This document shows positions 25,360 to 34,288 of a stretch of 51,237 bases of DNA, one piece after another. The stretch's first letter is position 1, and every line of letters starts with the position of its first letter. This stretch comes from RI-283 sp964487925 (GTDB lineage Bacteria; Pseudomonadota; Gammaproteobacteria; SZUA-140). The position numbers and the translations under genes were made by a program. The stretch is taken from contig CAZASZ010000007.1 in NCBI GenBank assembly GCA_964487925.1, forward strand, positions 1 to 51,237. The letters run 5' to 3'. The notes below the pieces were generated by a model. The model made no database searches, had not been told where the DNA came from, and saw only the letters and a program-made list of their open reading frames with translations.

Positions 25360-26232
25360 TCAAGTTCGCCGACTGAGTGCTTCGAGCGGGATGTGCGTGA
25401 TCTCGGGCAGGAGGAGCGCCTCGGTGTCATCGTCCTCGGTGGCGGTACGGTCCAAATTCCGTTGCGCATCGAGTCCTTTGAAATCCCAGAGGCGATGATC
25501 CATGAGTTGGCTAGGCTGAACACTGCCAAGCGCGTGCAGCAGATTGCTCGGGACCTTGGGGTTTTCGAGGGCCAAATCCGCGATCAAGGCCTTAACGCGT
25601 TGACGTGATAAATGCTCCTGGGAGCCGCACAGGTTGCAGGGGATGATCGGGAATCCGACTGCTTCCGCGTAGGCCGCGATGTCGCGCTCCTGGCAATAGG
25701 CCATCGGCCGGATCACGATGTGGCGCTTGTTGTCGGTCAGTAGCTTGGGCGGCATGGAACGGACCTGTCCACTGTAGAGCATGGACATCAGCATGCTCTC
25801 GATAAGGTCGTCGCGGTGATGGCCGAGGGCGATTTTGGTGACGCCGTTTTCTTCGGCATAGCGATAGATATTGCCGCGCCGCAGGCGAGCGCAGAGCGAG
25901 CAATAGGTGCCACCCTCGGGGATCTTTTCCTTGACCACGCCGTATGTGTTGCGGGTCTCGATCTCGTAGGGGATCTCCTTTTCCTCTAGCCAAGCCCGCA
26001 TGGCCGTGTCGTCCCAGCCAGGCTGGCTCTGGTCCAAGGTGTAGGCGAAGACCTCGAAGCGACCGTTGGCGCGTCGGCTGAGCTGCCGGAGCAGGGTCAG
26101 CAGTGTGAACGAGTCCTTGCCGCCCGACAGGCAGACCATGACGCGGTCGCCGGTCTCGATCATGCCGTAATCGGCGATGGCCTTGCGGGTGTAGTGGAGG
26201 AGCTTCTTTTCGAGTCGTTGGGGCATGTTCAT
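25360..26232 (-). CDS. ttcA: tRNA 2-thiocytidine synthetase TtcA
   Basis: This 290-residue enzyme thiolates C32 of certain tRNAs using ATP and a 4Fe-4S cluster. The PP-loop is CLSGGKDSFTLLTLL near residues 34-48. The cluster cysteines lie in CSLCARLRRGNIYRYAEE near 111 and PCNLCGSQ near 200. KIALGHHRDDLIESMLMSML is the family core. I chose the ATG at 26232 for the MNMPQRLEKKLLHYTRKA opening; an in-frame extension to 26289 lies in the divergent promoter region. It is divergent from ilvD. The C-terminal 40 residues are variable and acidic. Confidence 0.96.
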   Translation of the reverse strand: MNMPQRLEKKLLHYTRKAIADYGMIETGDRVMVCLSGGKDSFTLLTLLRQLSRRANGRFEVFAYTLDQSQPGWDDTAMRAWLEEKEIPYEIETRNTYGVVKEKIPEGGTYCSLCARLRRGNIYRYAEENGVTKIALGHHRDDLIESMLMSMLYSGQVRSMPPKLLTDNKRHIVIRPMAYCQERDIAAYAEAVGFPIIPCNLCGSQEHLSRQRVKALIADLALENPKVPSNLLHALGSVQPSQLMDHRLWDFKGLDAQRNLDRTATEDDDTEALLLPEITHIPLEALSRRT

Positions 26233-26314
26233 CGTCTTCCGAGATTCTGCTAGAGACGGCAATGCGTTAGAATGCCGTCCAAACCGCATATCTTAGCAAG
26301 TTTCCGGAGGAAAG

Positions 26315-27994
26315 ATGACAGACGATTTGAACCGCTATAGCACCAGGATCACCCAGCCCAAATCTCAGGGCGCCTCGCAGGCCATGCTTTATGGCACGGG
26401 CCTGAAGCGTACCGATTTGGACAAGGCCGAGGTTGGTATCGCCAGTGTTTGGTGGGAGGGTAACACCTGCAATATGCATTTGAACGATCTCGCCGCCGAG
26501 GTCAAACAGGGCGTTCAGGATGCGGGGCTGGTCGGCATGCGGTTCAACACCATCGGTGTCAGCGACGGCATCTCAATGGGCACGGACGGCATGAGCTACT
26601 CGCTGCAATCTCGTGACATCATCGCCGACTCCATCGAGACGGTCATGGGCGGTCAGTGGTATGACGCCAATATATCGATTCCGGGCTGCGACAAGAACAT
26701 GCCTGGCTGTTTGATCGCCATGGCCCGTCTCAACCGGCCCGCCTTGATGGTCTACGGTGGCACGATCCGTCCGGGACATCGTGGCAATCAGGTCCTGGAT
26801 GTCGTCTCCGCCTTCCAGAGCTACGGCGAGTTCATCGCCGGGCGCATTGACGACGACACCCGAGAGGATATCGTCCGCAAGTCCTGTCCCGGTCCCGGCG
26901 CCTGCGGCGGTATGTATACGGCTAATACAATGGCCTCCGCGATTGAGGCCATGGGCATGAGTCTGCCTTACAGTTCATCAATGCCGGCCACGGAACCCGG
27001 CAAGATCGCCGAATGCCGTCGCGCTGGCGCCGCGATCCGCAAGTTACTGGAGAACGATATCAAGCCGCGCGACATCATGACCCGGGCCTCATTCGAGAAT
27101 GCCATGGTTGTCATCATGGCCCTGGGCGGTTCGACGAATGCTGTTTTGCATCTAATCGCCATGGCCCGCGCCGCGGGTGTCGAGCTTGGCATCGAGGACT
27201 TCCAGACTGTCAGCGACCGGATTCCGTTCATCGCCGACCTCAAGCCCAGCGGGCGTTATGTCATGGAGGACGTGCATAACATCGGTGGCATTCCTGCTGT
27301 GATGAAGTACCTGCTTGAGGCCGGACTTTTGGACGGCAGTTGTCTGACCGTGACAGGAATGACCATCGCCGAGAACCTGGCCAGCGTGCCGGGTCTGCCC
27401 GAGGAACAGAAGGTCATCCGTTCGCTGGAGGACCCGATCAAGTCCAGTGGCCACCTTCAGATTCTCAAAGGCAATTTTGCCCCCGGCGGCTCGGTCGCCA
27501 AGATCACGGGCAAGGAGGGCCTGCGCTTCGAGGGTCCTGCGCGGGTGTTCGATTCCGAGGAGGACATGCTCGCGGCCCTCGAACAGGGCAAGATCGAGAA
27601 GGGCGACGTCGTCGTGATCCGTTTCGAGGGGCCCAAGGGCGGTCCGGGTATGCCCGAGATGCTAACCCCGACTTCGGCCATCATGGGCGCGGGTCTGGGT
27701 TCAGATGTGGCTCTGATTACGGACGGTCGTTTTTCCGGCGGGTCACACGGATTCATCATCGGGCATGTCGTGCCCGAGGCCCAGGAAGGCGGTCCGATCG
27801 GCCTGATTAAAGATGGTGACGTCATCACGATCGATGCCTCCAAGCGCCAGCTCGATGTCGATGTCAGCGATGCCGAGTTCGAGGTCCGGCGTGCGGCATG
27901 GCAGATGCCGGCCTACAAGGCGACTCGCGGCACACTCTATAAATATATCAAGTGTGTCAGCGATGCCTCGCTTGGCTGCGTGACGGATGAGTGA
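26315..27994 (+). CDS. ilvD: Dihydroxy-acid dehydratase IlvD
   Basis: This 559-residue Fe-S enzyme dehydrates dihydroxy acids in isoleucine, valine and leucine synthesis, and feeds pantothenate. The cluster-binding CDKNMPGCLIAMARLNRPAL near 126-145 and SCPGPGACGGMYTANTMASA near 195-214 are canonical. MALGGSTNAVLHLIAMARAA and TDGRFSGGSHGFIIGHV also fit, the latter near 473-489. CGGAGG upstream supports the ATG at 26315. The length matches the roughly 560-residue branch. A membrane protein gene follows after 17 bases and is probably co-transcribed. Confidence 0.98.
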   Translation: MTDDLNRYSTRITQPKSQGASQAMLYGTGLKRTDLDKAEVGIASVWWEGNTCNMHLNDLAAEVKQGVQDAGLVGMRFNTIGVSDGISMGTDGMSYSLQSRDIIADSIETVMGGQWYDANISIPGCDKNMPGCLIAMARLNRPALMVYGGTIRPGHRGNQVLDVVSAFQSYGEFIAGRIDDDTREDIVRKSCPGPGACGGMYTANTMASAIEAMGMSLPYSSSMPATEPGKIAECRRAGAAIRKLLENDIKPRDIMTRASFENAMVVIMALGGSTNAVLHLIAMARAAGVELGIEDFQTVSDRIPFIADLKPSGRYVMEDVHNIGGIPAVMKYLLEAGLLDGSCLTVTGMTIAENLASVPGLPEEQKVIRSLEDPIKSSGHLQILKGNFAPGGSVAKITGKEGLRFEGPARVFDSEEDMLAALEQGKIEKGDVVVIRFEGPKGGPGMPEMLTPTSAIMGAGLGSDVALITDGRFSGGSHGFIIGHVVPEAQEGGPIGLIKDGDVITIDASKRQLDVDVSDAEFEVRRAAWQMPAYKATRGTLYKYIKCVSDASLGCVTDE

Positions 27995-28011
27995 TGGCGT
28001 GAGTCTCCAAC

Positions 28012-28620
28012 GTGGCTGAAAAACCTAAATCGAGAAGGCGGCTGCAGAAGGATATTCTGGCCAGCTTTGAGGCAACCTATGACCTCGAGGCCTTCAGATT
28101 TCGGCGTCGTCTGCAGCCGCTCATGGCGTCGGCGTTGCTGCGGGCGGCGCTGACGGCCATCATTTTCTACAGCCTTGGTTTCGGCCTGGGCTATTTTTCC
28201 TGGCTGCGCGCCATGATCAACGATACGGTCTTCTTCAAGCTGGTCTGGATCCTCATGATCCCGTCTACGGTGGCCGCGCTCGTGGTCTGGCTCATCATGA
28301 AGAACCGCTTTGAGTATCCGATCCGTCGGGAACTCAACGACCAGATTCGATCCATTGAAGGCAATGACGGCATGCTCTGGCGTTATGGCCCCATCATGGA
28401 TCAGTTGGCGGCCACCGACCTCGACACAAAGACCCTCGTCGCGGCCTCGCGCCAGGGAGATTTTTCGGCTATGGCCCCGGATGATTATTGCCCGGCCGTA
28501 TTGCGAATCCATGAGACGCTATCCGGCGCTGGTGAACAGTCACTGCGTATGGATATCGCGGCCGAGGTCGCGGAAAACCTGGATAGGGTGTTACCGGTTG
28601 AGGCGAATCAAGCGTTGTGA
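28012..28620 (+). CDS. Hypothetical membrane protein downstream of ilvD
   Basis: I do not recognise this 202-residue protein. A basic head (EKPKSRRRLQKDI) leads to two membrane segments (LLRAALTAIIFYSLGFGLGY near 43-62 and FKLVWILMIPSTVAALVVWL near 75-94). A soluble C-terminal half follows, with LWRYGPIMDQLAATDLDT near 121. The start is a GTG at 28012, 17 bases after ilvD, without a strong ribosome binding site. Codon use matches its neighbours. No functional clue beyond the tie to ilvD. Confidence 0.75.
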   Translation: MAEKPKSRRRLQKDILASFEATYDLEAFRFRRRLQPLMASALLRAALTAIIFYSLGFGLGYFSWLRAMINDTVFFKLVWILMIPSTVAALVVWLIMKNRFEYPIRRELNDQIRSIEGNDGMLWRYGPIMDQLAATDLDTKTLVAASRQGDFSAMAPDDYCPAVLRIHETLSGAGEQSLRMDIAAEVAENLDRVLPVEANQAL

Positions 28621-28666
28621 CAGGGCATCCGGGCGTGTATGTCCCGGTACTGAGAAACGCTGGTCG

Positions 28667-30706
28667 TCATGACGCCACCAAAAAACGGCTTCCTTCCAGC
28701 AATAAGCGCACCGCCATAGCCGAGATCAGGGCCACTCCAATGGAGAGCGTTACTGAGAACAGCGCATCGCGGCGACCTATAACTTTCAGCATGACGGCAA
28801 AGGTGGAAACGCAAGGTACGTAGAACATCAGGAAGACCAGGAATGTGCTGATCTGGACCCAATCGAGTATTTGTCCGACCTCAAATGTACCCAGAGCCTG
28901 ATAGATCATCAGCAGGGAGAGCTCCTTGCGCAGCACGCCGAACAGGATGGGTACGCCGAGGACCACAGGCAGTCCGAGCGCCCATACGCTGATCGGGGTT
29001 AGCGCCTGATTGATCCAGGCATCCGCTCCGACATGATGCAGCAGGGCGAGCACGATGCTGCCGCCGACCAGCAGCGGCGTGACAATGGTCAGGATGTCCT
29101 GAGTGCGCCGCCAGGTCAGGTGGAGCACAGGTTTCATTTTCGGCAGTTTGTAGGCAGGGATCTCCTGGATCAGGCCCGGACTAATGTCTGGATAGCGTCG
29201 TATCAGCAGCTTTCCGAGTAGCGCGATGATCAGTAGATTCAGCATGAAGATGCCGAAGATACCGATGCCGCCGAGGTATTTGCCACCCAGCGCCAGCACG
29301 ACCGCGGAACGGGCCGAGCAAGGGACGAAGGCAATCAGTAGCGATGCGACAATGCGGTCGCGCCCGGAAGCCGCGTTACGTGTTGCGGCAATGGCCGGTA
29401 CGTTGCACCCAAGCCCCAGCAGGAACGGTACGGCGACCTTGCCGTGCAGACCGATGTAGTGAAAGAACCGGTCCACCACGAACGCGACGCGCTGCATGAT
29501 GCCCATCTCTTCCAGCAATACAAGCATCAGTACCAGCGGCAGCATATAGGGCACGACGATGCCGATAAGGCCGACTAGGCCGTCGACCACTGCCCGACCC
29601 ACAACGCCGATCGTACTAACCGGATGCCAGGCTGAGACCCACTCCGCAAGCCGTGCCGAAGTCATGGCATCGATGCCGGCGCTAACCTCGAACACCACGT
29701 AGAGCACCATGGCGAACAGGGTGAGACTACCGATCAGTCCCCAACGCGGATCCAGGAACACAGCATCCAGCCGATCCTCCAGCGTGATGGTTTTGGATCG
29801 GTGAATCAGGCGAGCTACCCGTCGGAATAGGCCTGCCGCCCTGTGCTGATAATCGGCCGTCACCTCTTCGGCCAGTGGCCGAGGCAATGTGGTATCGGCC
29901 TGCTGTCGTATGGCCTCAACCTCGGTTGCTGTGTCAGGGAAGTGGGCGGTGAGCTCTCGGCAAAAATAGTCGTCTGCTTGCTTGAGTTGCCGAACCATGA
30001 ACGGTAGCGGCACGGAGAAGGCCCTACGGATCTTAGGGCGGTTTACCGCGTGCAGGAGCTTTGCACCCCAAGGGCGGATGTGTTCGCCAGACGGCTGCGG
30101 CAAGGGACACGCCTTGACGCGCACAGCCGTGACGGCTTCTTCAAACAAGCGTGCGATACCATGACCCTTGATGGCGGTCATCGGCACTACCGGGATGCCG
30201 AGTTCCTTTTCGAGTAGTGGGATATCGATCAGTACACCCTTGCGTCGAGCCTCGTCCATCATGTTCAGGCCCATGACCATTGGCAGGCCCAGCTCGATGA
30301 GTTCGAGGGTAAGCTCCAAATGTCGGTCCAGGGTGCTGGCGTCGACGATATGGATGAGCAAATGCGGTCGGGAGAACGGGGTTGGCGCCTCATTTTGTTC
30401 GTGGGCGGCGATGAGGGGCTGGTTGTCGCCCCACAACAGATACTTCAACCCTTCAAGGTCGTCCCCTTGCAGGTTTTGCAGTGAACTGAATGAGGGTAGG
30501 TCGACCAGTTCTACGTCATTGACCCCGCTCTGCACCGTGCAGCGTTGATAGGCCATGTCGGTGCCGGCCAGGCGCCCGTGATCCACGCTGGTGCTGGCTA
30601 CTGTGTCGAACAGCGTGCTCTTGCCGCTATTGGGCCGACCCACCAGAGCAATGCGTAGCCGTCCGCTACCTCGGTATGCCGGCCCGGATAGCACTGCCTG
30701 GTTCAT
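28667..30706 (-). CDS. FeoB-like GTPase-linked iron transporter, atypical
   Basis: This 679-residue protein has an N-terminal G domain and a FeoB membrane half with about 10 hydrophobic helices. G1 is GRPNSGKST (residues 23-31), G4 is GLNMMDEA and G5-like SMTAI-type residues appear as PMTAIKGHG. However, the FeoB G2 (NWPGVTVE) is missing and G3 is DLPSFSSL (69-76) instead of DLPGxYSL. The membrane gate motifs GLGCNVPAIAATRNA and FVPCSARSAV are well kept, as is LLEEMGIMQRVAF. FeoA and FeoC are absent. Ferrous iron is the likely substrate by family; neighbouring copper genes leave another metal possible. GTP hydrolysis may be altered. Confidence 0.85.
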   Translation of the reverse strand: MNQAVLSGPAYRGSGRLRIALVGRPNSGKSTLFDTVASTSVDHGRLAGTDMAYQRCTVQSGVNDVELVDLPSFSSLQNLQGDDLEGLKYLLWGDNQPLIAAHEQNEAPTPFSRPHLLIHIVDASTLDRHLELTLELIELGLPMVMGLNMMDEARRKGVLIDIPLLEKELGIPVVPMTAIKGHGIARLFEEAVTAVRVKACPLPQPSGEHIRPWGAKLLHAVNRPKIRRAFSVPLPFMVRQLKQADDYFCRELTAHFPDTATEVEAIRQQADTTLPRPLAEEVTADYQHRAAGLFRRVARLIHRSKTITLEDRLDAVFLDPRWGLIGSLTLFAMVLYVVFEVSAGIDAMTSARLAEWVSAWHPVSTIGVVGRAVVDGLVGLIGIVVPYMLPLVLMLVLLEEMGIMQRVAFVVDRFFHYIGLHGKVAVPFLLGLGCNVPAIAATRNAASGRDRIVASLLIAFVPCSARSAVVLALGGKYLGGIGIFGIFMLNLLIIALLGKLLIRRYPDISPGLIQEIPAYKLPKMKPVLHLTWRRTQDILTIVTPLLVGGSIVLALLHHVGADAWINQALTPISVWALGLPVVLGVPILFGVLRKELSLLMIYQALGTFEVGQILDWVQISTFLVFLMFYVPCVSTFAVMLKVIGRRDALFSVTLSIGVALISAMAVRLLLEGSRFLVAS

Positions 30707-31010
30707 AAATGGCGCTTCATAAATTACGCAGTGAGATATATATCAACATAAGACTGGCAGTTTAATCCCATTAGTGCGCCAAGTATAAGCCACAAGTAGG
30801 TGCCAGTAGCGCTGTGTTCCGCTTGCGTTCTCGCGCATCAGGCGAAATGTACGCTTGCTCGAAGGCGATATTTGGGATTAGATCGATCGGTTCCGTCAAG
30901 GCAAAATCCGGAAAATCGCTGTTCCCATTAGCCTTCCGGCCGATATCGAAGGCATTGTGGACCGGAATCTCATGCAGAAATATCGATATTACGCTAGACT
31001 GACAAATCCT
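30707..31010. other. Divergent intergenic region, FeoB-like/copper genes
   Basis: No confident gene lies in these 304 bases. An 84-codon minus-strand frame (30771-31025) has no ribosome binding site. A dyad GCCTTC-11-GAAGGC (30931-30953) recalls MerR/CueR-type operators but has a longer spacer. No Fur box is visible near the FeoB-like start. Confidence 0.4.
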
Positions 31011-31394
31011 ATGAGCATCAAGCATCGACAGTTGACTGCCTGGCTACTGAGCATCGTGATGGTGTTCGGGCATCTTGGTTCGGCCATGGGGCAGGTTATG
31101 GCGACCCCGATGCCGGGGGTGATGTCGACGAGCCAGATGGCGGGGCAATCCGGTATGCACATGACGTCTGTGTCCGGGGCCTCCACTGGCCACCAGCTAT
31201 CGTCTATGCCGACGTGCCACACCGGCCAGTGCGCCATGTGCGACCATTGCGCCATGAGCTGCGTCGGACTCTTGTCGTGTCCCCTTTCCTTGCAATACCC
31301 CGTGTTCGCCTTTGATGCGTTGGCGCCACGCTTACCGCACCCGCCATTACTCGTTTTTTCCTTCCTTAGACCACCCGATTCCTCTTTGACCTGA
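31011..31394 (+). CDS. Met/Cys/His-rich secreted protein ahead of cusCBA (CopL-like)
   Basis: This protein of 127 residues has a signal peptide (KHRQLTAWLLSIVMVFGHLG). A Met/His/Ser region (QMAGQSGMHMTSVSGASTGH) follows, then a Cys cluster (MPTCHTGQCAMCDHCAMSCV, continuing GLLSC). The ligands suit Cu(I). Short proteins of this kind precede copper resistance operons (CopL/DUF2946-like), but I cannot assign a family with certainty. The ATG at 31011 is chosen because the signal peptide begins there; an in-frame start upstream is possible. It lies 124 bases before cusC on the same strand. Confidence 0.65.
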   Translation: MSIKHRQLTAWLLSIVMVFGHLGSAMGQVMATPMPGVMSTSQMAGQSGMHMTSVSGASTGHQLSSMPTCHTGQCAMCDHCAMSCVGLLSCPLSLQYPVFAFDALAPRLPHPPLLVFSFLRPPDSSLT

Positions 31395-31518
31395 TCGTAT
31401 CGGCCGGTATCCGCCGGTTGAGGTACTGATATCTGCGTCTAGTCTTGATGGACGTTCTCGTCAGAAAGCGTCCGGCCCTGTCCCGTGACCGGGTCTGGCA
31501 ATGGAAGAGAGGAAGAAC

Positions 31519-32877
31519 ATGAAATGGATCATTGTGGTGGCTACCATGCTGTCCGTTGTGACAGCCTATGCGGCTTCGGAAGCGACCACAGTCGCGCCAA
31601 GTACAAGCGTTCCAATCCCCAGTGTTCCAATTCAAGTCACGGGGACGATCCCAGCTGAACGCGGAACGGTCCTGATCGTGGAAGACGCCATCCGTGTGGC
31701 CCTCAAAGGGAGCCCCGGCCTACAGGCGATTCGCGCCAGGGCGCAGGCCTTAAGCCAGGTGCCGGCCCAGAAGGGCGCCTTACCCGACCCGAGTCTCTCA
31801 CTGCAGGCCGCTAATCTACCTGTTGATAGCTTCGCGGTCGGGCAGGAGGCCATGACCCAACTACAGCTGGGTTTGGCACAAACCTTCCCTTTTCCGGGCA
31901 AGCTTGGCCTGATGTCGGCGGTTGCCGACGACCAAGCTCGAATGGCCGACTACGACGTCTCGGAATGGCGCCTGCAACTCGTGCGGGATATTCGGACGCT
32001 GTGGTGGCGCCTGGCCTATCTCGACCGGGCACTTGAGATTGTAATTTCGAATCAGGCGTTATTGCGGCAGTTTGTGACCATCGCGCAAACCAAGTATCGG
32101 GTTGGTCGAGGCCTGCAACAGGATGTTTTGCTGGCGCAGCTCGAGCTGTCCAAAATGCTCGATCAAGAGCTGGTCTTGCGTAATCAGCGCCAGACCGATG
32201 CGGTGCGGATCAATACGCTGATGGGGGTTGAAGTCGGCCGGGTCGTGATCCTGCCTGTCCTTATTGACCAAAATCTACCCGATGTCCCCCCTGAATCCGA
32301 GTTCTTGCAACGGGCCGGGCAGCACCGGCCCGCCCTTATGCGCCAGGATGCGGCCATCGCTATGGCCCAATCCGGCATTGATCTGGCGCGCAAGGACTAC
32401 TATCCCGATGTCACTCTGGGGGCAGCATACGGCCTGCGTTCCGGGGCTAATCCGGATGGGTCGGGGCGCGCTGATTTGCTCTCTTTGTCAGCGAATATCA
32501 AGTTGCCGGTCTTTGCGGGTGCACGTCAGGATCGGCGGTTGGATCAGCGTCAGCGTGAATTGCTGGAGCAACGCTTTCAGAAGCAGGATGTCACGAATCG
32601 CGTAAACAGCGAAGTAGCGGTGGCATATGCGGACTTTGTGCGCGCCCGCCAACAGACGCGCTTGTTCCTGCAGGGCATCATTCCCCAGGCCAATCAAACC
32701 GTCGCCTCAATGCGATCTGGTTACGAGGTCAATAAAGTCGACTTTCTCAACCTGATTCGTGCCCAGGTCACCCTGTTCAGCTATCAAACACGTTATTGGC
32801 TGACCTTGAGTCAGGCCCATGAGGCCCTGGCCCGTTTGTTCGCGGCCACCGGTCAGGAGAACTTCGATGAATATTAA
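31519..32877 (+). CDS. cusC: TolC-family outer-membrane channel (CusC-like)
   Basis: This 452-residue outer-membrane efflux channel works with the CusB- and CusA-like proteins downstream. It has a signal peptide (MKWIIVVATMLSVVTAYAAS) and two OEP repeats: LIVEDAIRVALKGSPGLQAI then ALSQVPAQKGALPDPSLSL, and a second with IGLARKDYYPDV-like text (GIDLARKDYYPDVTLGAAYG). GAGGA lies about 6 bases before the ATG at 31519; an ATG at 31501 overlaps that ribosome binding site. No lipobox is seen, unlike E. coli CusC. The stop overlaps the cusB start by 11 bases, indicating coupled translation. Confidence 0.88.
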   Translation: MKWIIVVATMLSVVTAYAASEATTVAPSTSVPIPSVPIQVTGTIPAERGTVLIVEDAIRVALKGSPGLQAIRARAQALSQVPAQKGALPDPSLSLQAANLPVDSFAVGQEAMTQLQLGLAQTFPFPGKLGLMSAVADDQARMADYDVSEWRLQLVRDIRTLWWRLAYLDRALEIVISNQALLRQFVTIAQTKYRVGRGLQQDVLLAQLELSKMLDQELVLRNQRQTDAVRINTLMGVEVGRVVILPVLIDQNLPDVPPESEFLQRAGQHRPALMRQDAAIAMAQSGIDLARKDYYPDVTLGAAYGLRSGANPDGSGRADLLSLSANIKLPVFAGARQDRRLDQRQRELLEQRFQKQDVTNRVNSEVAVAYADFVRARQQTRLFLQGIIPQANQTVASMRSGYEVNKVDFLNLIRAQVTLFSYQTRYWLTLSQAHEALARLFAATGQENFDEY

Positions 32878-34288
32878 TAGATTTGCGATCGCGCTCATCG
32901 CGCTGACGGCGGGCATTGGGGGCGGTTACTGGTGGGCCCGTCAAACGGCCATGGCTCCGATGCTGCCATCGGCAACCACGTCGCCGCCTGAGAAGCATCC
33001 TCTTTTCTACCGCAACCCCATGAATCCGGCAATTACCTCACTTGTTCCGGCCAAGGATGAGATGGGCATGGCCTATATCCCAGTCTACGCCGAGGCTGGT
33101 GGCGCCGGCGAACCGGCGGGGACGGTCAGTATTGACCCCGTCACCATCCAGAACGTGGGTGTGCGTACTGCTCCGGCAACGCGTCGCAACCTGTCTCGTG
33201 AGGTCCATGCCGCGGGCCGGGTCGATTTTGATGAAGAACATCTGGCCTTGTTGCACCCCAAGATAGAAGGTTGGATAGACAACCTACGGGTCGATAAGAC
33301 CGGCGAGCGCATACGCAAGAACGATATCCTGCTGGGGATCTACTCGCCGCAGTTGGTTTCCAGCGAGCAGGAATACCTGCTGGCCCTGAAGAACGCGGCT
33401 ACGTTGGCGGACAGCCCGTTTCCGGATATCCGGCGGGGGGCGGGCGATCTCGTCCATGCCGCGCGCGAGCGATTGCAATTGCTCGACGTGCCGGAACATC
33501 AGATTCGGGAGCTTGAAAAGACGGGCAAAGTACACAAGACCCTGCATATCCATTCCCCATTCGATGGCGTTGTCATCAAGGTGGGCGCGCGCGAGGGGCA
33601 GTACGTGACCCCAGGCACCGAACTCTTCAGCATCGCAGATCTGTCCACGGTCTGGGTCTATGGCGATATTTTTGAACAGGACCTCCCCTGGGTAAAGGAG
33701 GGTGATCGGGCCATCATTCGGGTCGCCGCCGTTCCCGGCCGCGACTTCCATGGCCGAATAGCCTATATCTATCCCTACCTTGAGGCTAGGACCCGCACCG
33801 TCAAGGTGCGTATGGTATTCGACAATAGCGATGGCCAGCTCAAGCCCGAGATGTTCGCCGAAGTTACGATCAGCGCGAATCGTCAGATCGATGCCATAGT
33901 CGTACCGAGCGAAGCCATCGTTCGATCAGGTAGCCGCGATCAGGTCTTTGTGGTGCGAGATAAGGGTAAATTCGAGCCTCGGGGCGTGACGATCGGTGTC
34001 AGCAGTGGCGGGCAAACTCAGGTCTTGTCCGGTATTGAGGTAGGAGAGTCCGTGGTGACCTCCGCTCAGTTCATGATCGACTCGGAATCAAAGCTACGCG
34101 AGGCCACGGCCAAGATGCTTGAGGTGAATCAGGCAACGCCGGTCGAGGCGCCGGCCTCCGGTATGTCTATGAAGGATATGGATGCTGCAGAGCCGCAGAA
34201 GCATCATATGAATGACATGACGATGCCCGGCATGGCGAATGGCGGTCATATGAAGACCGATAGGGAAGGCCAGGGACAGCGGCCATGA
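32867..34288 (+). CDS. cusB: RND periplasmic adaptor (CusB-like)
   Basis: This 473-residue membrane-fusion protein joins the inner-membrane pump to the outer-membrane channel. A membrane anchor (FAIALIALTAGIGGGYWWAR) is followed by a CusB-type segment, YRNPMNPAITS with AKDEMGMAYIPVY, the Cys-less form of the heavy-metal binding domain. The lipoyl and beta-barrel parts follow (DFDEEHLALLHPKIEGWIDN, then HSPFDGVVIKVGAREGQYV). The C-terminal tail is Met/His-rich (HHMNDMTMPGMANGGHM), suited to Cu(I) capture. The start overlaps the cusC end, and the TGA overlaps the cusA ATG as ATGA. Confidence 0.93.
   Translation: MNINRFAIALIALTAGIGGGYWWARQTAMAPMLPSATTSPPEKHPLFYRNPMNPAITSLVPAKDEMGMAYIPVYAEAGGAGEPAGTVSIDPVTIQNVGVRTAPATRRNLSREVHAAGRVDFDEEHLALLHPKIEGWIDNLRVDKTGERIRKNDILLGIYSPQLVSSEQEYLLALKNAATLADSPFPDIRRGAGDLVHAARERLQLLDVPEHQIRELEKTGKVHKTLHIHSPFDGVVIKVGAREGQYVTPGTELFSIADLSTVWVYGDIFEQDLPWVKEGDRAIIRVAAVPGRDFHGRIAYIYPYLEARTRTVKVRMVFDNSDGQLKPEMFAEVTISANRQIDAIVVPSEAIVRSGSRDQVFVVRDKGKFEPRGVTIGVSSGGQTQVLSGIEVGESVVTSAQFMIDSESKLREATAKMLEVNQATPVEAPASGMSMKDMDAAEPQKHHMNDMTMPGMANGGHMKTDREGQGQRP

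Noticed and set aside
28667..30706. Calling the gene a standard feoB of a feoAB operon
   Set aside because: FeoA is absent and the G2/G3 motifs are not canonical, so only FeoB-like is supported.
30771..31025. 84-codon minus-strand ORF between the FeoB-like and copper genes
   Set aside because: Peptide looks fairly protein-like, but there is no ribosome binding site and it overlaps the CopL-like gene start.
31501..31518. Upstream ATG for the cusC-like gene
   Set aside because: It overlaps the GAGGA ribosome binding site, and the signal peptide begins cleanly at the next Met (31519).
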